A stretch of DNA of 64,000 nt from Paenibacillus kribbensis (GCF_002240415.1 NZ_CP020028.1:310001-374000); one strand, 5' to 3'. Shown: positions 51,417-61,193, counted from the first letter of the stretch. The notes: a model not told the origin generated them from the letters alone. Made by a program: numbers and translations.

Positions 51417-53087
51417 ATGGCAGTTCGTATGAAGCATGCCGGTCGTTACCGGGAAATTGCCATGGCGCTGGCGCGTCATGGCTTTGGCTATATGGTGGAA
51501 GAAATGGGCCTGTTCCAGCTGCTGTCACTGCCACGCAAATGGCTGACGAGAGAAGCTCCCGAGTCCAAAACGCTGGGTGAACGGATACGACTGGTGCTGG
51601 AGGACCTGGGGCCTGCATTCATCAAGCTTGGGCAGTTGGCAAGCACGCGTGCCGACCTGCTGCCGGAGACGATTATCCGTGAGCTGGTCAAGCTTCAGGA
51701 TCAGGTGCCGCCTTTTTCGCCTGAAATGGCGCGAGGCATTTTGGAGCAGGAGCTGGGCACGTCATTGGAGGGCATACTGGCTCGTTTTGACGATGTTCCG
51801 CTGGCTGCTGCTTCGATTGGACAGGTGCATCTGGGCAAGCTGCACAGCGGTGAGATGGTCGCCATTAAAATCCAGCGTCCAGGCGTTAACCGCATCATCC
51901 GACGAGATTTGGACATTTTGCGGGAATTGACCGCAATGGCAGCCAAGCGTTGGGAATGGGTGGAGCGTTACCAGCTTCGCCAAATGGTAGAGGAACTGGG
52001 GAAATCGCTCATTCAGGAGCTGGACTACAACCATGAGGCCCGTAATACAGAGAAGATCGCGCTCCAATTTGAGCAGGACCCACATATCTATATTCCGAAA
52101 ATATATTGGGATCATACCTCTTCCCGCATACTGACCATGGAGTTTCTGGAAGGAACCCATTTGGGTAGTCGCGAAGAGTTGTTACGCCGTGGATATAACT
52201 TGAAAGAACTGGCGCAGCAGTTGGTGAACAGCATGCTGCATCAGATTTTTATAGAGGGCTTTTTTCATGCCGATCCTCATCCCGGGAATTTGCTTGTCCT
52301 GAAAAATGGCCGTCTCGCTTACCTCGACTTTGGCATGACCGGGCGACTAAGTGAAGAGATGAGGAATCATCTGGCCTCCCTCATTATTGCATTGATGCGC
52401 AAAAACACCGATGCCATGGTGCGGGCCATCGAACGGCTGGGCCTGGTCGAACCGGCCACCGATTTGAATGCGCTGCGTGCCGATCTGGACAAGATGCGCG
52501 AAGATTACGCGGATGTTCCTTTCTCACAGGTCAGCATTGGCGATGCTCTGAACGACCTGTTTGGTGCAGCACAGCGCCATCGAATCGGTCTGCCGTCAGA
52601 TGTTCTGCTGCTGGGCAAGGCGTTGCTGACATTGGAGGGAGTCGTTGAATTGCTTGACTCCGATCTCAGCATCATCGCATTGGCGGAGCCTTTCGGCAAC
52701 AAGCTGCTGAAGGAACGTTTCAGTGGTCGCCGCATTCGGGGCAAGCTGCTGGGCGGTGCGACCGAACTGGTGGAGACGCTCATGGAGCTGCCTGGACAGG
52801 CGCGGCATTTGGCCTCCATTATCAGCAAAGGCAAGCTCAAGCTGGAGGTCACCGTACCAGAGCTGGAAATGCTCCTGCGCAGGCTGGATCAGATCAGCAA
52901 TCGCCTGTCATTCAGCATTGTACTGTTAGCGTTCAGCATTATTATGGTTGGCCTGATTATTGGTTCATCGTTGAACCACCAGGCGACGGTGCTGTGGAAT
53001 GTGCCTGCTATTGAAATTGGTTTTGTCGTGGCGCTCTTGATGGTTGCCTTTTTATTGTATTCTATCTTTAAATCAGGGAGATTTTAG
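51417..53087 (+). CDS. AarF/UbiB-family atypical kinase
   Basis: A 556-aa ABC1/UbiB protein. The KxGQ-type motif FIKLGQLASTRADLLP (~64) and the Ala-rich loop AAASIGQVH (~138) replace the usual P-loop, the catalytic region is FFHADPHPGNLLVL (~285) with LDFGMTGRL, and two transmembrane helices end the protein (~495-555). Family members aid quinone or lipid handling as ATPases or kinases; in organisms making menaquinone the role is unclear. Coupled to the phasin-like gene. Confidence 0.9.
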   Translation: MAVRMKHAGRYREIAMALARHGFGYMVEEMGLFQLLSLPRKWLTREAPESKTLGERIRLVLEDLGPAFIKLGQLASTRADLLPETIIRELVKLQDQVPPFSPEMARGILEQELGTSLEGILARFDDVPLAAASIGQVHLGKLHSGEMVAIKIQRPGVNRIIRRDLDILRELTAMAAKRWEWVERYQLRQMVEELGKSLIQELDYNHEARNTEKIALQFEQDPHIYIPKIYWDHTSSRILTMEFLEGTHLGSREELLRRGYNLKELAQQLVNSMLHQIFIEGFFHADPHPGNLLVLKNGRLAYLDFGMTGRLSEEMRNHLASLIIALMRKNTDAMVRAIERLGLVEPATDLNALRADLDKMREDYADVPFSQVSIGDALNDLFGAAQRHRIGLPSDVLLLGKALLTLEGVVELLDSDLSIIALAEPFGNKLLKERFSGRRIRGKLLGGATELVETLMELPGQARHLASIISKGKLKLEVTVPELEMLLRRLDQISNRLSFSIVLLAFSIIMVGLIIGSSLNHQATVLWNVPAIEIGFVVALLMVAFLLYSIFKSGRF

Positions 53088-53110
53088 ATACTTGCCGGAA
53101 AGGATGAGCC

Positions 53111-53683
53111 ATGGATACCTATAAGATCAATACCACTTCAATCCATCATCTCCAAATAACAGATGTGCCGTGGCACCGCCTGACTACTCCTTATGGTAGG
53201 GGCACGGAGTTGCCGCAATTGATATCCGGTGGGGAGTATGCAGCAATCGCTAATCTGATTGAGCATCAAGGTACATTATGGCAAGTTACGCCGTGGGTGT
53301 TGCTTTTCTTATTGCGCAATATACAGACGAGAGGGCCGGAACGTATTACGCTGAGTGAACTGGAATTGTATCATGTGGTCGTCGGAGCGCTGGAGATGGT
53401 ACAGGAACAAGCCGATTCACAGCAGTCTGTAGAAGCCCTGACCATGCTATTGGACGAAAAATATCTATGGCCTGAAAACAGCGATCCCGAAGAAGATGAA
53501 CTGGAGTGGGAAGAGGAGGAAGCACGGGGCTATGATCCTATGGCATTTTGGAGCTACTATGATTATAGCTATCAGCTGTTAAAGCGGGCTCTCCCTGACT
53601 TTGAAAATATGCTCCGGCACAATTCCGAACCTGATATAAATGAAGCCTTATCTGAGCTGGTGCAGGAATTGCGAAAATTTTAA
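53111..53683 (+). CDS. Hypothetical acidic protein, 190 aa
   Basis: Not recognised. A soluble, mostly helical protein with a very acidic stretch (SDPEEDELEWEEEEARG, ~138-154) and aromatic MAFWSYYDYSYQLL after it. The N-terminal half contains VPWHRLTTPYGRGTELP, suggestive of a compact fold. Weak AAAGG site. It follows the AarF gene by 23 bases and may be in its transcript. Confidence 0.6.
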   Translation: MDTYKINTTSIHHLQITDVPWHRLTTPYGRGTELPQLISGGEYAAIANLIEHQGTLWQVTPWVLLFLLRNIQTRGPERITLSELELYHVVVGALEMVQEQADSQQSVEALTMLLDEKYLWPENSDPEEDELEWEEEEARGYDPMAFWSYYDYSYQLLKRALPDFENMLRHNSEPDINEALSELVQELRKF

Positions 53684-53952
53684 ATATAAGAAAACGAAAT
53701 ATATGAAGAAAACAGGTGATATTTCAAGAAAATAAGTGGTTTCTTTGCGTAGACAGCCTTTTACCCAATTCGTTTCCGTGAATCCCTTACGTTATAATGA
53801 TGGACTGAATATAACGGACGGGTTCGTTTGAGAGAGACGAGCTGAATGAAGGAGAGTCTTTGCGATTGGTCGCTGGACGGATGCCCGAATGACATCGGGT
53901 TGCGGGTAAATATGCTGCTCTCCGTGAATATAGGAGGCTGGAACGAGACGGT

Positions 53953-55401
53953 ATGAATCTTAGACAACAATGGTTCGGTAATATCCGGGCCGATATACTT
54001 GCGGGCATGACCGTGGCGCTGGCGCTGATTCCAGAGGCCATTGCCTTCTCGATCATAGCGGGTGTCAATCCCATGGTCGGACTGTACGCCTCCATCTCCA
54101 TGGCCATTGTCATTTCCTTTGCAGGCGGCCGCCCGGCGATGATCTCGGCAGCAACCGGGGCGGTAGCAGTACTGGTGGTCGGCTTGGTGAAGGATCATGG
54201 CGTGGAGTATTTGTTTGCAGCTACCATTTTGGCAGGGATTATTCAGGTGCTGCTGGGTGTTTTGAAAATAGGCCGTTTTATCAGCTTTATTTCGCAGCCG
54301 GTCATGACCGGGTTTGTGAATGCACTGGCGATCCTCGTCTTTATGGCCCAGCTTACCCATTTTCATGGAGCGAACTGGATCATGTATGTGATGGTAGCGG
54401 GTACGCTGCTCATTGTGTATATTTTACCAAAATTCACAAAAAGCATTCCTGCTCCATTGACGGCCATTATCATTATGACGATCATTACGTATGTATTTGG
54501 ATTGAATGTGAAAACCGTAGGAGATATCGGTACGCTAACCAGCTCCTTGCCTTCATTCCATTTGCCTCAAATTGAGTGGTCGTGGCATACTTTATGGATT
54601 TTACTGCCGTATTCCTTTACGATGGCATTGGTCGGATTGCTGGAGTCTCTGCTGACAGCCAGTATTCTGGATGAAATGACCGAGACGAAAAGCGATAAAA
54701 ACCAGGAAGCTCGCGGGCAAGGGATTGCCAACTTTATAAATGGCTTTTTTGGCGGTATGGGCGGTTGTGCGATGATCGGGCAATCGGTCATTAATGTTAG
54801 CTCGGGCGGCAGAGGACGTTTGTCCACTTTCACGGCTGGGGTGTTTTTGGCCTTTTTGCTGTTAGTGCTTGGTGGGGTTGTAAAAGAAGTGCCAATGGGC
54901 GCATTGGTGGGCGTCATGTTCATGGTATGTATCGGGACTGTGGACTGGAATGCACTCCGAAATATTGCCAAGGTACCCAAGGCAGACACGTTTATTATGG
55001 TTATGACGGTGATCATCGTGGTGGCTACGCATGATTTGTCCAAGGGCGTGATCGCAGGCGTACTGCTAAGTGCATTGCATTTTGGCTGGAAAATGGCTAA
55101 AATCCGCATCAGTGTGACAGAGGATAGCGATGAAAAGGTGTACCATGTTGCGGGTCCGATGTTTTTCGCTTCAACCACTCATTTTGTCGATCATTTTGAA
55201 CCTGCAGATGATCCAAAGCATGTTGTGGTGGACTTTAGCCATTCGCATATTTGGGATCACTCGGCGGTTACTGCCATTGGCAAGGTGTTGCAAAAATACA
55301 CGAAATCCGGCAAATCCATCACCCTGCGGGGGCTGAATGAGGAGAGCCGTTTGATTGTAGAGAAGCTCGGCGGTCCCTTGGTTACAGAGCCGCTTGTGTG
55401 A
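53953..55401 (+). CDS. SulP-family anion transporter with STAS domain
   Basis: A 482-aa membrane transporter for sulfate, bicarbonate or other anions. N-terminal signature [21 protein letters not shown] (~12-32) is typical of the bacterial SulP/SLC26 group, ten or more helices follow, then a C-terminal STAS domain (~375-475; [17 protein letters not shown]). The substrate cannot be assigned. Weak TAGGAGG site lies 15 bases before ATG. The 269 bp before it hold only its promoter region. Confidence 0.9.
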   Translation: MNLRQQWFGNIRADILAGMTVALALIPEAIAFSIIAGVNPMVGLYASISMAIVISFAGGRPAMISAATGAVAVLVVGLVKDHGVEYLFAATILAGIIQVLLGVLKIGRFISFISQPVMTGFVNALAILVFMAQLTHFHGANWIMYVMVAGTLLIVYILPKFTKSIPAPLTAIIIMTIITYVFGLNVKTVGDIGTLTSSLPSFHLPQIEWSWHTLWILLPYSFTMALVGLLESLLTASILDEMTETKSDKNQEARGQGIANFINGFFGGMGGCAMIGQSVINVSSGGRGRLSTFTAGVFLAFLLLVLGGVVKEVPMGALVGVMFMVCIGTVDWNALRNIAKVPKADTFIMVMTVIIVVATHDLSKGVIAGVLLSALHFGWKMAKIRISVTEDSDEKVYHVAGPMFFASTTHFVDHFEPADDPKHVVVDFSHSHIWDHSAVTAIGKVLQKYTKSGKSITLRGLNEESRLIVEKLGGPLVTEPLV

Positions 55402-55421
55402 TGAATCGTATAGCATAAATC

Positions 55422-55460
55422 AAAGCCTGAATTGGAATTTATCCATTTTGGGCTTTTTTT
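55422..55460 (+). terminator. Terminator of the SulP gene
   Basis: AAAGCC/GGCTTT stem with inner GGA/TCC pairing, followed by seven T. Confidence 0.75.
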
Positions 55461-55620
55461 ATTTATTTCTGAAAGAAAACAATAATTTTATTCCTAAATC
55501 ATAGATAAATATGACAAATTTTCGTCGGAGTATTGACGTAATAATTGGGCAGGAATACAATCATTGTTGTTAAGCATAGCAAATACATAGGAATAATTGA
55601 AAATTGAAAGGTATACACAT

Positions 55621-56286
55621 ATGAACTTAGACTGGGAGTTTATTGTAGAGAGCCTGCCGTTATATGGAGAAGCCATGTGGCTGACGTTGAAGATCGCCTT
55701 TTTTGCCATTCTGTTTTCACTCGTCGTCGGTTTGCTGTGCAGCATCGTACTGTATTACAAGGTGAGGGGAATCAGCGGCATCATCGCAGCTTATATTGAG
55801 CTTTCCCGAAATACACCGCTGCTTGTACAGTTGTATTTTCTGTATTACGGGTTTACGAAAATAGGTCTGCATATGAGCGAAATGACGTGTGCCATTGTGG
55901 GCATGACCTTTTTGGGTGGGGGTTATATGGCCGAGGCGTTCCGTGGTGGAATTGAAGCGGTGAGCAAAAATCAGACGGAATCCGGGCTGAGTCTCGGACT
56001 GTCCAAGATACAACTGGCGAGATATGTTATTTTGCCACAGGCTTTTGCCATCAGTATTCCGTCCTTGGGAGCGAATGCGATTTTTCTGCTTAAGGAGACA
56101 TCCATTGTTGGCGCCATTGCGTTATTAGATCTGATGAATGTGGCAAAAGACCTGATCGGCATGTACTACAAAACGGCAGAATCGCTGATTCTGCTGGTAC
56201 TGGCATATCTCGTTCTGCTTTTACCTTTGTCGATGCTGCTGACGTGGGTGGAAAGGAAGGTGCGATATGCTGAGTTCGGGGATTAA
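55621..56286 (+). CDS. Polar amino-acid ABC transporter permease 1
   Basis: A 221-aa permease of the HisM/GlnP type: five helices and the conserved EAFRGGIEAVSKNQTESGLSL-type loop (AEAFRGGIEAVSKNQTE, ~110) that docks the ATPase, with the EAA motif following. Start 55621 follows AAAGG by nine bases; the upstream in-frame ATG lacks a site. First gene of a four-gene operon whose next gene overlaps by 20 bases. Confidence 0.92.
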   Translation: MNLDWEFIVESLPLYGEAMWLTLKIAFFAILFSLVVGLLCSIVLYYKVRGISGIIAAYIELSRNTPLLVQLYFLYYGFTKIGLHMSEMTCAIVGMTFLGGGYMAEAFRGGIEAVSKNQTESGLSLGLSKIQLARYVILPQAFAISIPSLGANAIFLLKETSIVGAIALLDLMNVAKDLIGMYYKTAESLILLVLAYLVLLLPLSMLLTWVERKVRYAEFGD

Positions 56287-56944
56287 TGTGCTTTTTGAAG
56301 GTTCCAATTTGGAGCGTCTATTAGGGGGATTGCTCGTTACGCTGGAGATTGCGTTTATTTCAATTATGATCGGTACTCTATTAGGCATCCTGATGGGGCT
56401 GCTGCGCACCTTAAAATCAAGGCCGATTCGGTTTGTGCTGAGATTCTATTTGGAGACATTTCGCATTATTCCGATTTTGGTGTGGTTATATGTCGTGTAT
56501 TTTGGATTTACTCCTTTGCTGAATGTGAATATCAGCGGGGAATTAACGGCCATTATCGTATTCAGCCTGTGGGGAGCGGCGGAGATTGGCGACATCGTTC
56601 GTGGTGCGCTGGAATCACTGCCCAAGCATCAGGTGGAATCCGGGCAGGCATTGGGGCTGACCTATGGGCAATTATACCGTCATGTGCTCATTCCCCAGGC
56701 GGTGCGCCGAATGCTTCCGGGTTCTATTAATCTGGCGACACGGATGATCAAAACAACGTCATTAGTAGTGCTGATCGGTGTAGTGGAAGTGGTCAAGGTC
56801 GGGCAGCAGATTATTGAGCTTGGTGTAATCAAAGCGCCTTCGGCATCCTTTTGGGTGTACGGCTTTATTTTCATATTGTATTTTCTCGTATGCTATCCGT
56901 TATCCAGACTTTCCAAAAGATTTGAACGCAGATGGCAAAATTAG
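56267..56944 (+). CDS. Polar amino-acid ABC transporter permease 2
   Basis: A 225-aa second HisM/GlnP-type permease, pairing with the first to form the channel. It shows the TLEIAFISIMIGTLLG start, ETFRIIPILVWLYVVYF helix, and the GALESLPKHQVESGQALG docking loop (~113-130). GAAAGGAAGG precedes the ATG at 56267 within the upstream gene. Confidence 0.92.
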   Translation: MLSSGINVLFEGSNLERLLGGLLVTLEIAFISIMIGTLLGILMGLLRTLKSRPIRFVLRFYLETFRIIPILVWLYVVYFGFTPLLNVNISGELTAIIVFSLWGAAEIGDIVRGALESLPKHQVESGQALGLTYGQLYRHVLIPQAVRRMLPGSINLATRMIKTTSLVVLIGVVEVVKVGQQIIELGVIKAPSASFWVYGFIFILYFLVCYPLSRLSKRFERRWQN

Positions 56945-56962
56945 CAGGATGGGGTGGGTGTC

Positions 56963-57718
56963 ATGGGAGAGGCTGTGGAGGTTTTACTGGAAATTCGAGG
57001 GCTGCACAAAAGCTTCGGGGATCGAAAAGTGCTGCAACAGATTAATCTGGACGTAACGCAAGGGGAAGTCGTGGTTATTCTAGGTCCTTCGGGATGTGGA
57101 AAAAGCACGCTTCTCCGATGTCTCAATGGTCTGGAGCCAGTCCAGGGTGGGGATATCCGTTATAGAGGACAGGACCTGACGGATAAAAAAGTGAATTGGC
57201 GTGAGGTGCGGCAGCATATCGGCATGGTGTTCCAGAACTACGAGCTATTTCCGCATATGACGGTCTTGGAAAATATATTGCTTGGCCCGCTTAAAGTTCA
57301 GCGAAGAAACAAGCAGGAGGCACTTGAGCAAGCGGAGCAGCTATTGGAGCGAGTAGGTCTGCTGGATCGCAAAGATGCGTATCCAAGGCAATTATCAGGC
57401 GGGCAAAAGCAGCGGATTGCGATTGTGCGCGCCCTGTGTATGAACCCCGAAATTATGCTCTTTGACGAGGTCACCGCATCCTTGGACCCGGAAATGGTCA
57501 GAGAGGTGCTGGATGTCATGCGAGAGCTGGCCCAACAGGGCATGACTATGATTATCGTGACGCATGAAATGGGCTTTGCCAAGTCGGTAGGAGATCGTAT
57601 CGTTTTTATGGATCAAGGGCAGATATGTGAAATGACTACCCCGCAGCAATTTTTTACCCAACCGCAAACAGAGCGTGCTCAGCACTTTCTGGATATATTT
57701 CAGTACGAAACCACATGA
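56963..57718 (+). CDS. Polar amino-acid ABC transporter ATPase
   Basis: A 251-aa GlnQ-type ATPase: Walker [10 protein letters not shown] (~37), Q-loop [14 protein letters not shown], signature [11 protein letters not shown] (~140), Walker [16 protein letters not shown]-loop VTHEMGFA. It drives the permease pair. ATG 56963 has GGATGGGG eight bases upstream; GTG 56954 does not. Confidence 0.96.
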   Translation: MGEAVEVLLEIRGLHKSFGDRKVLQQINLDVTQGEVVVILGPSGCGKSTLLRCLNGLEPVQGGDIRYRGQDLTDKKVNWREVRQHIGMVFQNYELFPHMTVLENILLGPLKVQRRNKQEALEQAEQLLERVGLLDRKDAYPRQLSGGQKQRIAIVRALCMNPEIMLFDEVTASLDPEMVREVLDVMRELAQQGMTMIIVTHEMGFAKSVGDRIVFMDQGQICEMTTPQQFFTQPQTERAQHFLDIFQYETT

Positions 57719-57776
57719 ACGAGGAATCGGATGATGGATTATGCAAAATGCCAATAAAACAGGGGGATGAATACAG

Positions 57777-58652
57777 ATGAGAAAAGGAATGAAGTTCACG
57801 ACGTTATTACTGGCTTTGAGCTTGCTGCTCGTCGGTTTGACGGGATGTGCAGGAGGCGGCGATACCAACGGTAGTTCAGGCTCGGCTAAATTTGCTTCGA
57901 TTGAGGACATTAAAAAGAATGGCAAGATTCGAATCGGTGTATTCGCGGATAAGCCGCCTTTTGGCTACGTGGATTCGGAAGGGAAGAATCAAGGCTTTGA
58001 CGTCTACATTGCGAAGCGGTTTGCCAAAGATCTCTTGGGCGACGAGTCCAAGGTGGAATTTGTACTGGTGGATGCCGCCAGCCGGGTCGCCTATTTGGAA
58101 TCCAACAAGGTAGATATCATCATGGCTAATTTTACTGTAACGGATGAGCGTAAAGAAAAAGTCGATTTTACCAACCCGTATATGAAATTATCCTTTGGCA
58201 TTGTATCACCCGACAGCGCTCCAATCACCACGATAGACCAATTGCGGAATTCGGATCAAAAGCTGATTGTTGCCAAGGGAACGACGGCTGAAACCTATTT
58301 TACGAAAAATTATCCCGACATCAAGCTGCTCAAATTCGATCAATACACAGAAATCTTCTCAGCCCTCAAGGACAAACGCGGCGTCGCCATTGCCAACGAT
58401 AATACAGAGCTGATCGCTTGGGCAAAGGCCAACCCCGGCTTCACGGTAACCATCCCTTCCTTTGGTGGTCAAGATACGATTGCACCCGCAGTAGCGAAGG
58501 GAAATAAGGAGCTGTTGGACTGGATCAACAATGAGCTGGCTACACTGGGCAAGGAAAACTTCGTGCATCAAGCCTATAAGGACACACTGACCTCCGTTTA
58601 CGGAGAAGGCTTTACGGATCAATTAGTCGTAGAGGGCGGCAAAGTGAATTAA
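57777..58652 (+). CDS. Polar amino-acid-binding lipoprotein
   Basis: A 291-aa solute-binding protein: lipoprotein signal ending LVGLTGCAGGG (Cys ~25), then the GlnH/PEB1-like fold (GKIRIGVFADKPPFGYVD, ~50; VDIIMANFTVTDERKEKVDFTNPYM would bind the amino-acid group). From memory it is close to aspartate/glutamate- or glutamine-binding members, but specificity is not fixed. Ribosome site AGGGGGATG. Last gene of the operon, with a terminator after it. Confidence 0.92.
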   Translation: MRKGMKFTTLLLALSLLLVGLTGCAGGGDTNGSSGSAKFASIEDIKKNGKIRIGVFADKPPFGYVDSEGKNQGFDVYIAKRFAKDLLGDESKVEFVLVDAASRVAYLESNKVDIIMANFTVTDERKEKVDFTNPYMKLSFGIVSPDSAPITTIDQLRNSDQKLIVAKGTTAETYFTKNYPDIKLLKFDQYTEIFSALKDKRGVAIANDNTELIAWAKANPGFTVTIPSFGGQDTIAPAVAKGNKELLDWINNELATLGKENFVHQAYKDTLTSVYGEGFTDQLVVEGGKVN

Positions 58653-58725
58653 TTACGTCATTTTAAAGTGCAATTAAGTTCTAAGTGCTGTAAATCTATA
58701 TATTTGCATAATGGATTCCTTTAAA

Positions 58726-58765
58726 GCAAAAAGACCCAGACTGCCAAACAGTTGGGTCTTTTTGC
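58726..58765 (+). terminator. Terminator of the amino-acid transporter operon
   Basis: GCAAAAAGACCCA and TGGGTCTTTTTGC form a 13-bp perfect stem. Confidence 0.9.
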
Positions 58766-58808
58766 TTTGTATAGGCTGATTGAAAATAACGCTACTCTCT
58801 ATGCAGAA

Positions 58809-59078
58809 TTAATATTCATGGGCCTCATCTTCAGGTATATATTCTACAATATCAGCAAGAGTAATAGTCCTAGTAAATCTACGCTGGCGGGCAAATCTAT
58901 TCAAAGCATCAAGTATATGGACTAGTGTTTCCAGTTCAAGTCTTTTGGTTTTGCCATTTACCATATCTATTACAGTAGCCGGACGTATTTTTGCTTCTAC
59001 GGCCAGTTTATTGCGGGAAATATCAAGTTCTTCTAAAATATCACCAAGTTTAAAATGATATCTATTTTGAATCTCCAT
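58809..59078 (-). CDS. XRE-family HTH protein, 89 aa
   Basis: A single helix-turn-helix domain (KLGDILEELDISRNKLAVEA, KIRPATVIDMVNGKTKRLELETLVHI with the recognition helix) followed by a short acidic tail. Resembles Cro/C1-type YdaS/YozG-like small regulators of Firmicutes. AAGGAGA lies nine bases before ATG. It diverges from two small overlapping ORFs across a 17-bp palindrome. Confidence 0.85.
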   Translation of the reverse strand: MEIQNRYHFKLGDILEELDISRNKLAVEAKIRPATVIDMVNGKTKRLELETLVHILDALNRFARQRRFTRTITLADIVEYIPEDEAHEY

Positions 59079-59163
59079 AATTTAGATTCTCCTTTTGTTT
59101 CATAGTGCAAGAAAATCATAAAATCTATCAAAGTTTTACTCCAGTAGCAATAAAATAAAACTA

Positions 59164-59180
59164 CACGAGTAATACTCGTG
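59164..59180. promoter_or_regulatory. Palindrome between XRE gene and small ORFs
   Basis: CACGAGT-AAT-ACTCGTG, perfect 7-bp arms, about 86 bp before the XRE start and 84 bp before the small ORF at 59264. Likely operator of the XRE regulator. Confidence 0.6.
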
Positions 59181-59263
59181 GTTTAAATTCCCGAGTTTTT
59201 AAGTGAATAGCTGTTAGTTTTTTGCTGTGAATAATTAAAATCATAAGAGGGAGCTAAATTCTA

Positions 59264-59374
59264 ATGAACAGAAGTAATTTTGAAAAAGTCAGCCTTATTC
59301 TTGGTCCCTGTGATCTTCCGCATATGTATGAGCTTTTTGAAGGCTATCTGATCAAGGACCGTTACGTCATGTGA
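59264..59374 (+). CDS. Small ORF, 36 aa
   Basis: ATG 59264 has AGAGGGAG at a good distance. The product (SLILGPCDLPHMYELFEGY is its core) is not recognised. Its stop overlaps the GTG of the next ORF (ATGTGA), so the two may be coupled, or may be halves of one gene split by a frameshift. Confidence 0.45.
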   Translation: MNRSNFEKVSLILGPCDLPHMYELFEGYLIKDRYVM

Positions 59375-59622
59375 TCGACAATAGCGTGCTTACTCTTCGA
59401 CATGTAAAAAAGGAAAGACATCATTCGCATCTATATGTTGACGGCGATACAGGCGGCATCACTCTTGCCAGACATGTACAACGTGAGGACATAGATGTGA
59501 TTACCGAGTTGGTCGAACGATTGCGCAACATGGATGCATTAAGTTTTCTTACAGATGAATTGTTATGGAACACATGTCGGGAAGATATAGACTTTGATTT
59601 AGTTCGGAATAAAGGACTATGA
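59371..59622 (+). CDS. Hypothetical protein, 83 aa
   Basis: Not recognised. GTG 59371 overlaps the stop of the 36-aa ORF. It is a charged protein with VLTLRHVKKERHHSHLYVDG and DVITELVERLRNMDALSF, strands followed by a helix. Having no ribosome site of its own, it depends on coupling or on a ribosomal frameshift from the preceding ORF. Confidence 0.5.
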   Translation: MIDNSVLTLRHVKKERHHSHLYVDGDTGGITLARHVQREDIDVITELVERLRNMDALSFLTDELLWNTCREDIDFDLVRNKGL

Positions 59623-59780
59623 AAAATAGCGAACGTAAATTCTGTTTCGAATTTATGTTCTCGTCTTACTTATATAATGTAACACAGAAGCGTAAAAGGG
59701 TGAAATGAACACCGCCGTAATAAAGGCATATATTTCCCCAAAAACTCTTGCATCCTAGTAGATTTAATTATATAATCTTA

Positions 59781-59807
59781 AATGATAATGAGAATCATAA
59801 TCATTTA
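59781..59807. promoter_or_regulatory. Fur box
   Basis: AAATGATAATGA...TCATAATCATTT is an almost perfect palindrome built of TGATAAT-type hexamers, a strong match to the Bacillus Fur site. A hairpin-forming leader (TTAGGC/GCCTAA) and the 35-aa ORF at 59865 follow. No other iron gene is near. Confidence 0.75.
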
Positions 59808-59864
59808 AGTCTTTAGGCACAGACTCCCAATATGAGCCTAAGTGAATAGGGCGAGTATGTACAC

Positions 59865-59972
59865 ATGGCGAAAGCAGATGTGGCAGCTGTCCGAAGACAA
59901 CTCAGCAGTCCCAACAAAGTCATGCGTAGACGAGCTTTGAGAACAATCAAAGCTACGAAGCGCGCGAGTTAG
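59865..59972 (+). CDS. 35-aa basic peptide, possibly metal-homeostasis related
   Basis: ATG 59865 encodes a strongly basic peptide: MAKADVAAVRRQLSSPN, then KVMRRRALRTIKATKRAS. From memory this resembles the short Firmicutes proteins labelled 'putative metal homeostasis protein', which have a similar acidic-helix start, a SxN motif and an arginine/lysine-rich end. The ribosome site is weak (AGGGCGAG). Its position ~60 bp after the Fur box suggests expression in iron shortage. Confidence 0.5.
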   Translation: MAKADVAAVRRQLSSPNKVMRRRALRTIKATKRAS

Positions 59973-60072
59973 AGCTTCCAAGTTAACTGCAAATGGCAAT
60001 ACCAGTGTCAAATTTTTAGTCTCCTCGTTTTAATTTTGCACTTGCTCTCCTGATGGTGAACACAGGAAGGCA

Positions 60073-60226
60073 GGTGCCTTTTTTTTGGATGCTATAAAAA
60101 AGCGCCAGACGGGTTTTGAACCAATCTGGTGCTTTAGTTTTAGTCGTTGAGCATTAACAGCGACATTTAATTCCATAATAGACTCCAACGCTCAGGAAGA
60201 TTGTTCCTGAGCGTTGTTTTGTACTT
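60073..60226. terminator. Cluster of three hairpins
   Basis: AGGC-AGGT-GCCT with eight T (60073-60089), AAAGCGCCAGA with TCTGGTGCTTT (about 60100-60137), and CAACGCTCAGGAA with TTCCTGAGCGTTG (60185-60217). They lie between the 35-aa peptide region and the convergent regulator gene, ending both transcripts. Nothing else is evident in 59973-60230. Confidence 0.65.
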
Positions 60227-60230
60227 CGGA

Positions 60231-61193
60231 CTATGTCTCTAGCAAGATCTTTCCTGTCTCAGAAAGGTCATATCCCTGAATGGCTCCCAGTTCCCGCCGG
60301 AAGCTGTCCGAATGAAGAATCTGTAATATATGATCAATCAATTCCTGTCGCTCTGATGTGCGCAGCATGACGATATCGTATTGCTCCTGAATGAGTGGAA
60401 TAAACTGCACGGACCCCACAATACTGGCGGCCTTCTCGATTCCGATACCAACATCGGCTTCGCCGGAGGCGACCTTGCCTGCCACAGCCATATGATGCGT
60501 CGATTCGTCTTCATATCCGAGCAAGGCAGTGCGGTCTATGTGATGAAGACGGAGCTGCTCGTCGAGCAGGATGCGTGCGCCGGAGCCTTTCTCGCGATTG
60601 GCCAAACGCAGCCCCGGAAGCGCCAAGTCCTTCCAGTCCTGCAAGCCATGAGGATTCCCTGTCTGAACATACAGCCCTGCTTGCCGGGATAACAGACGGA
60701 TGACGAGGTACGAGAAGCCGCTCAGGATTTTGCGAATATAAGGCAAATTATACTCACCGCTGTCGCCGTCCCACAGATGCGTACTGACGATGTCTGCTTT
60801 GCCCTGGTACATAGAGATGAGGCTGTCCAGACTACCCACATATGAGCGGAGCGGGCGAATGGACATCTGTTGGCTTTCCAGATGCTTGACGAGAATGTCG
60901 AGGCTGATGTCCTGGCCAGTAATGACTGCTGTACTGGAATTCTGCGTCGAACCGCCTGATAGCGAATGTGGCGGGATCGTCACGGATATGGGCGTGGGTG
61001 ATGGATCGTGCTTCAGCAGTTGACTTTTGGAGCGCTGCTTGTAAGCTTCGAGATCACTGGCATCCACCCGCATTTGCTTACCTACCCGGTACGAGGGGAT
61101 CTCTCCTTTTTTGATCAGATCATAGACGGTCAGCTTGGATATCTTCAGTAGCTTGGCTATTTCCTCAGTCGTATAGGATACAGGAGAATTCAT
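60231..61193 (-). CDS. HTH regulator with periplasmic-binding-protein-like sensor
   Basis: A 320-aa protein: N-terminal excisionase/MerR-like HTH (YTTEEIAKLLKISKLTVYDLIKKGEIPSYRVGK would be DNA-binding, ~6-40), a Ser/Pro linker, and a PBP-like domain (~90-310; GSLDSLISMYQGKADIVSTHLWDG, LRLANREKGSGARILLDEQL) of the kind found in molybdate-linked regulators. It diverges from modAB, so it probably senses molybdate or a related oxyanion and controls modAB. Not a ModE type. Confidence 0.82.
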   Translation of the reverse strand: MNSPVSYTTEEIAKLLKISKLTVYDLIKKGEIPSYRVGKQMRVDASDLEAYKQRSKSQLLKHDPSPTPISVTIPPHSLSGGSTQNSSTAVITGQDISLDILVKHLESQQMSIRPLRSYVGSLDSLISMYQGKADIVSTHLWDGDSGEYNLPYIRKILSGFSYLVIRLLSRQAGLYVQTGNPHGLQDWKDLALPGLRLANREKGSGARILLDEQLRLHHIDRTALLGYEDESTHHMAVAGKVASGEADVGIGIEKAASIVGSVQFIPLIQEQYDIVMLRTSERQELIDHILQILHSDSFRRELGAIQGYDLSETGKILLET

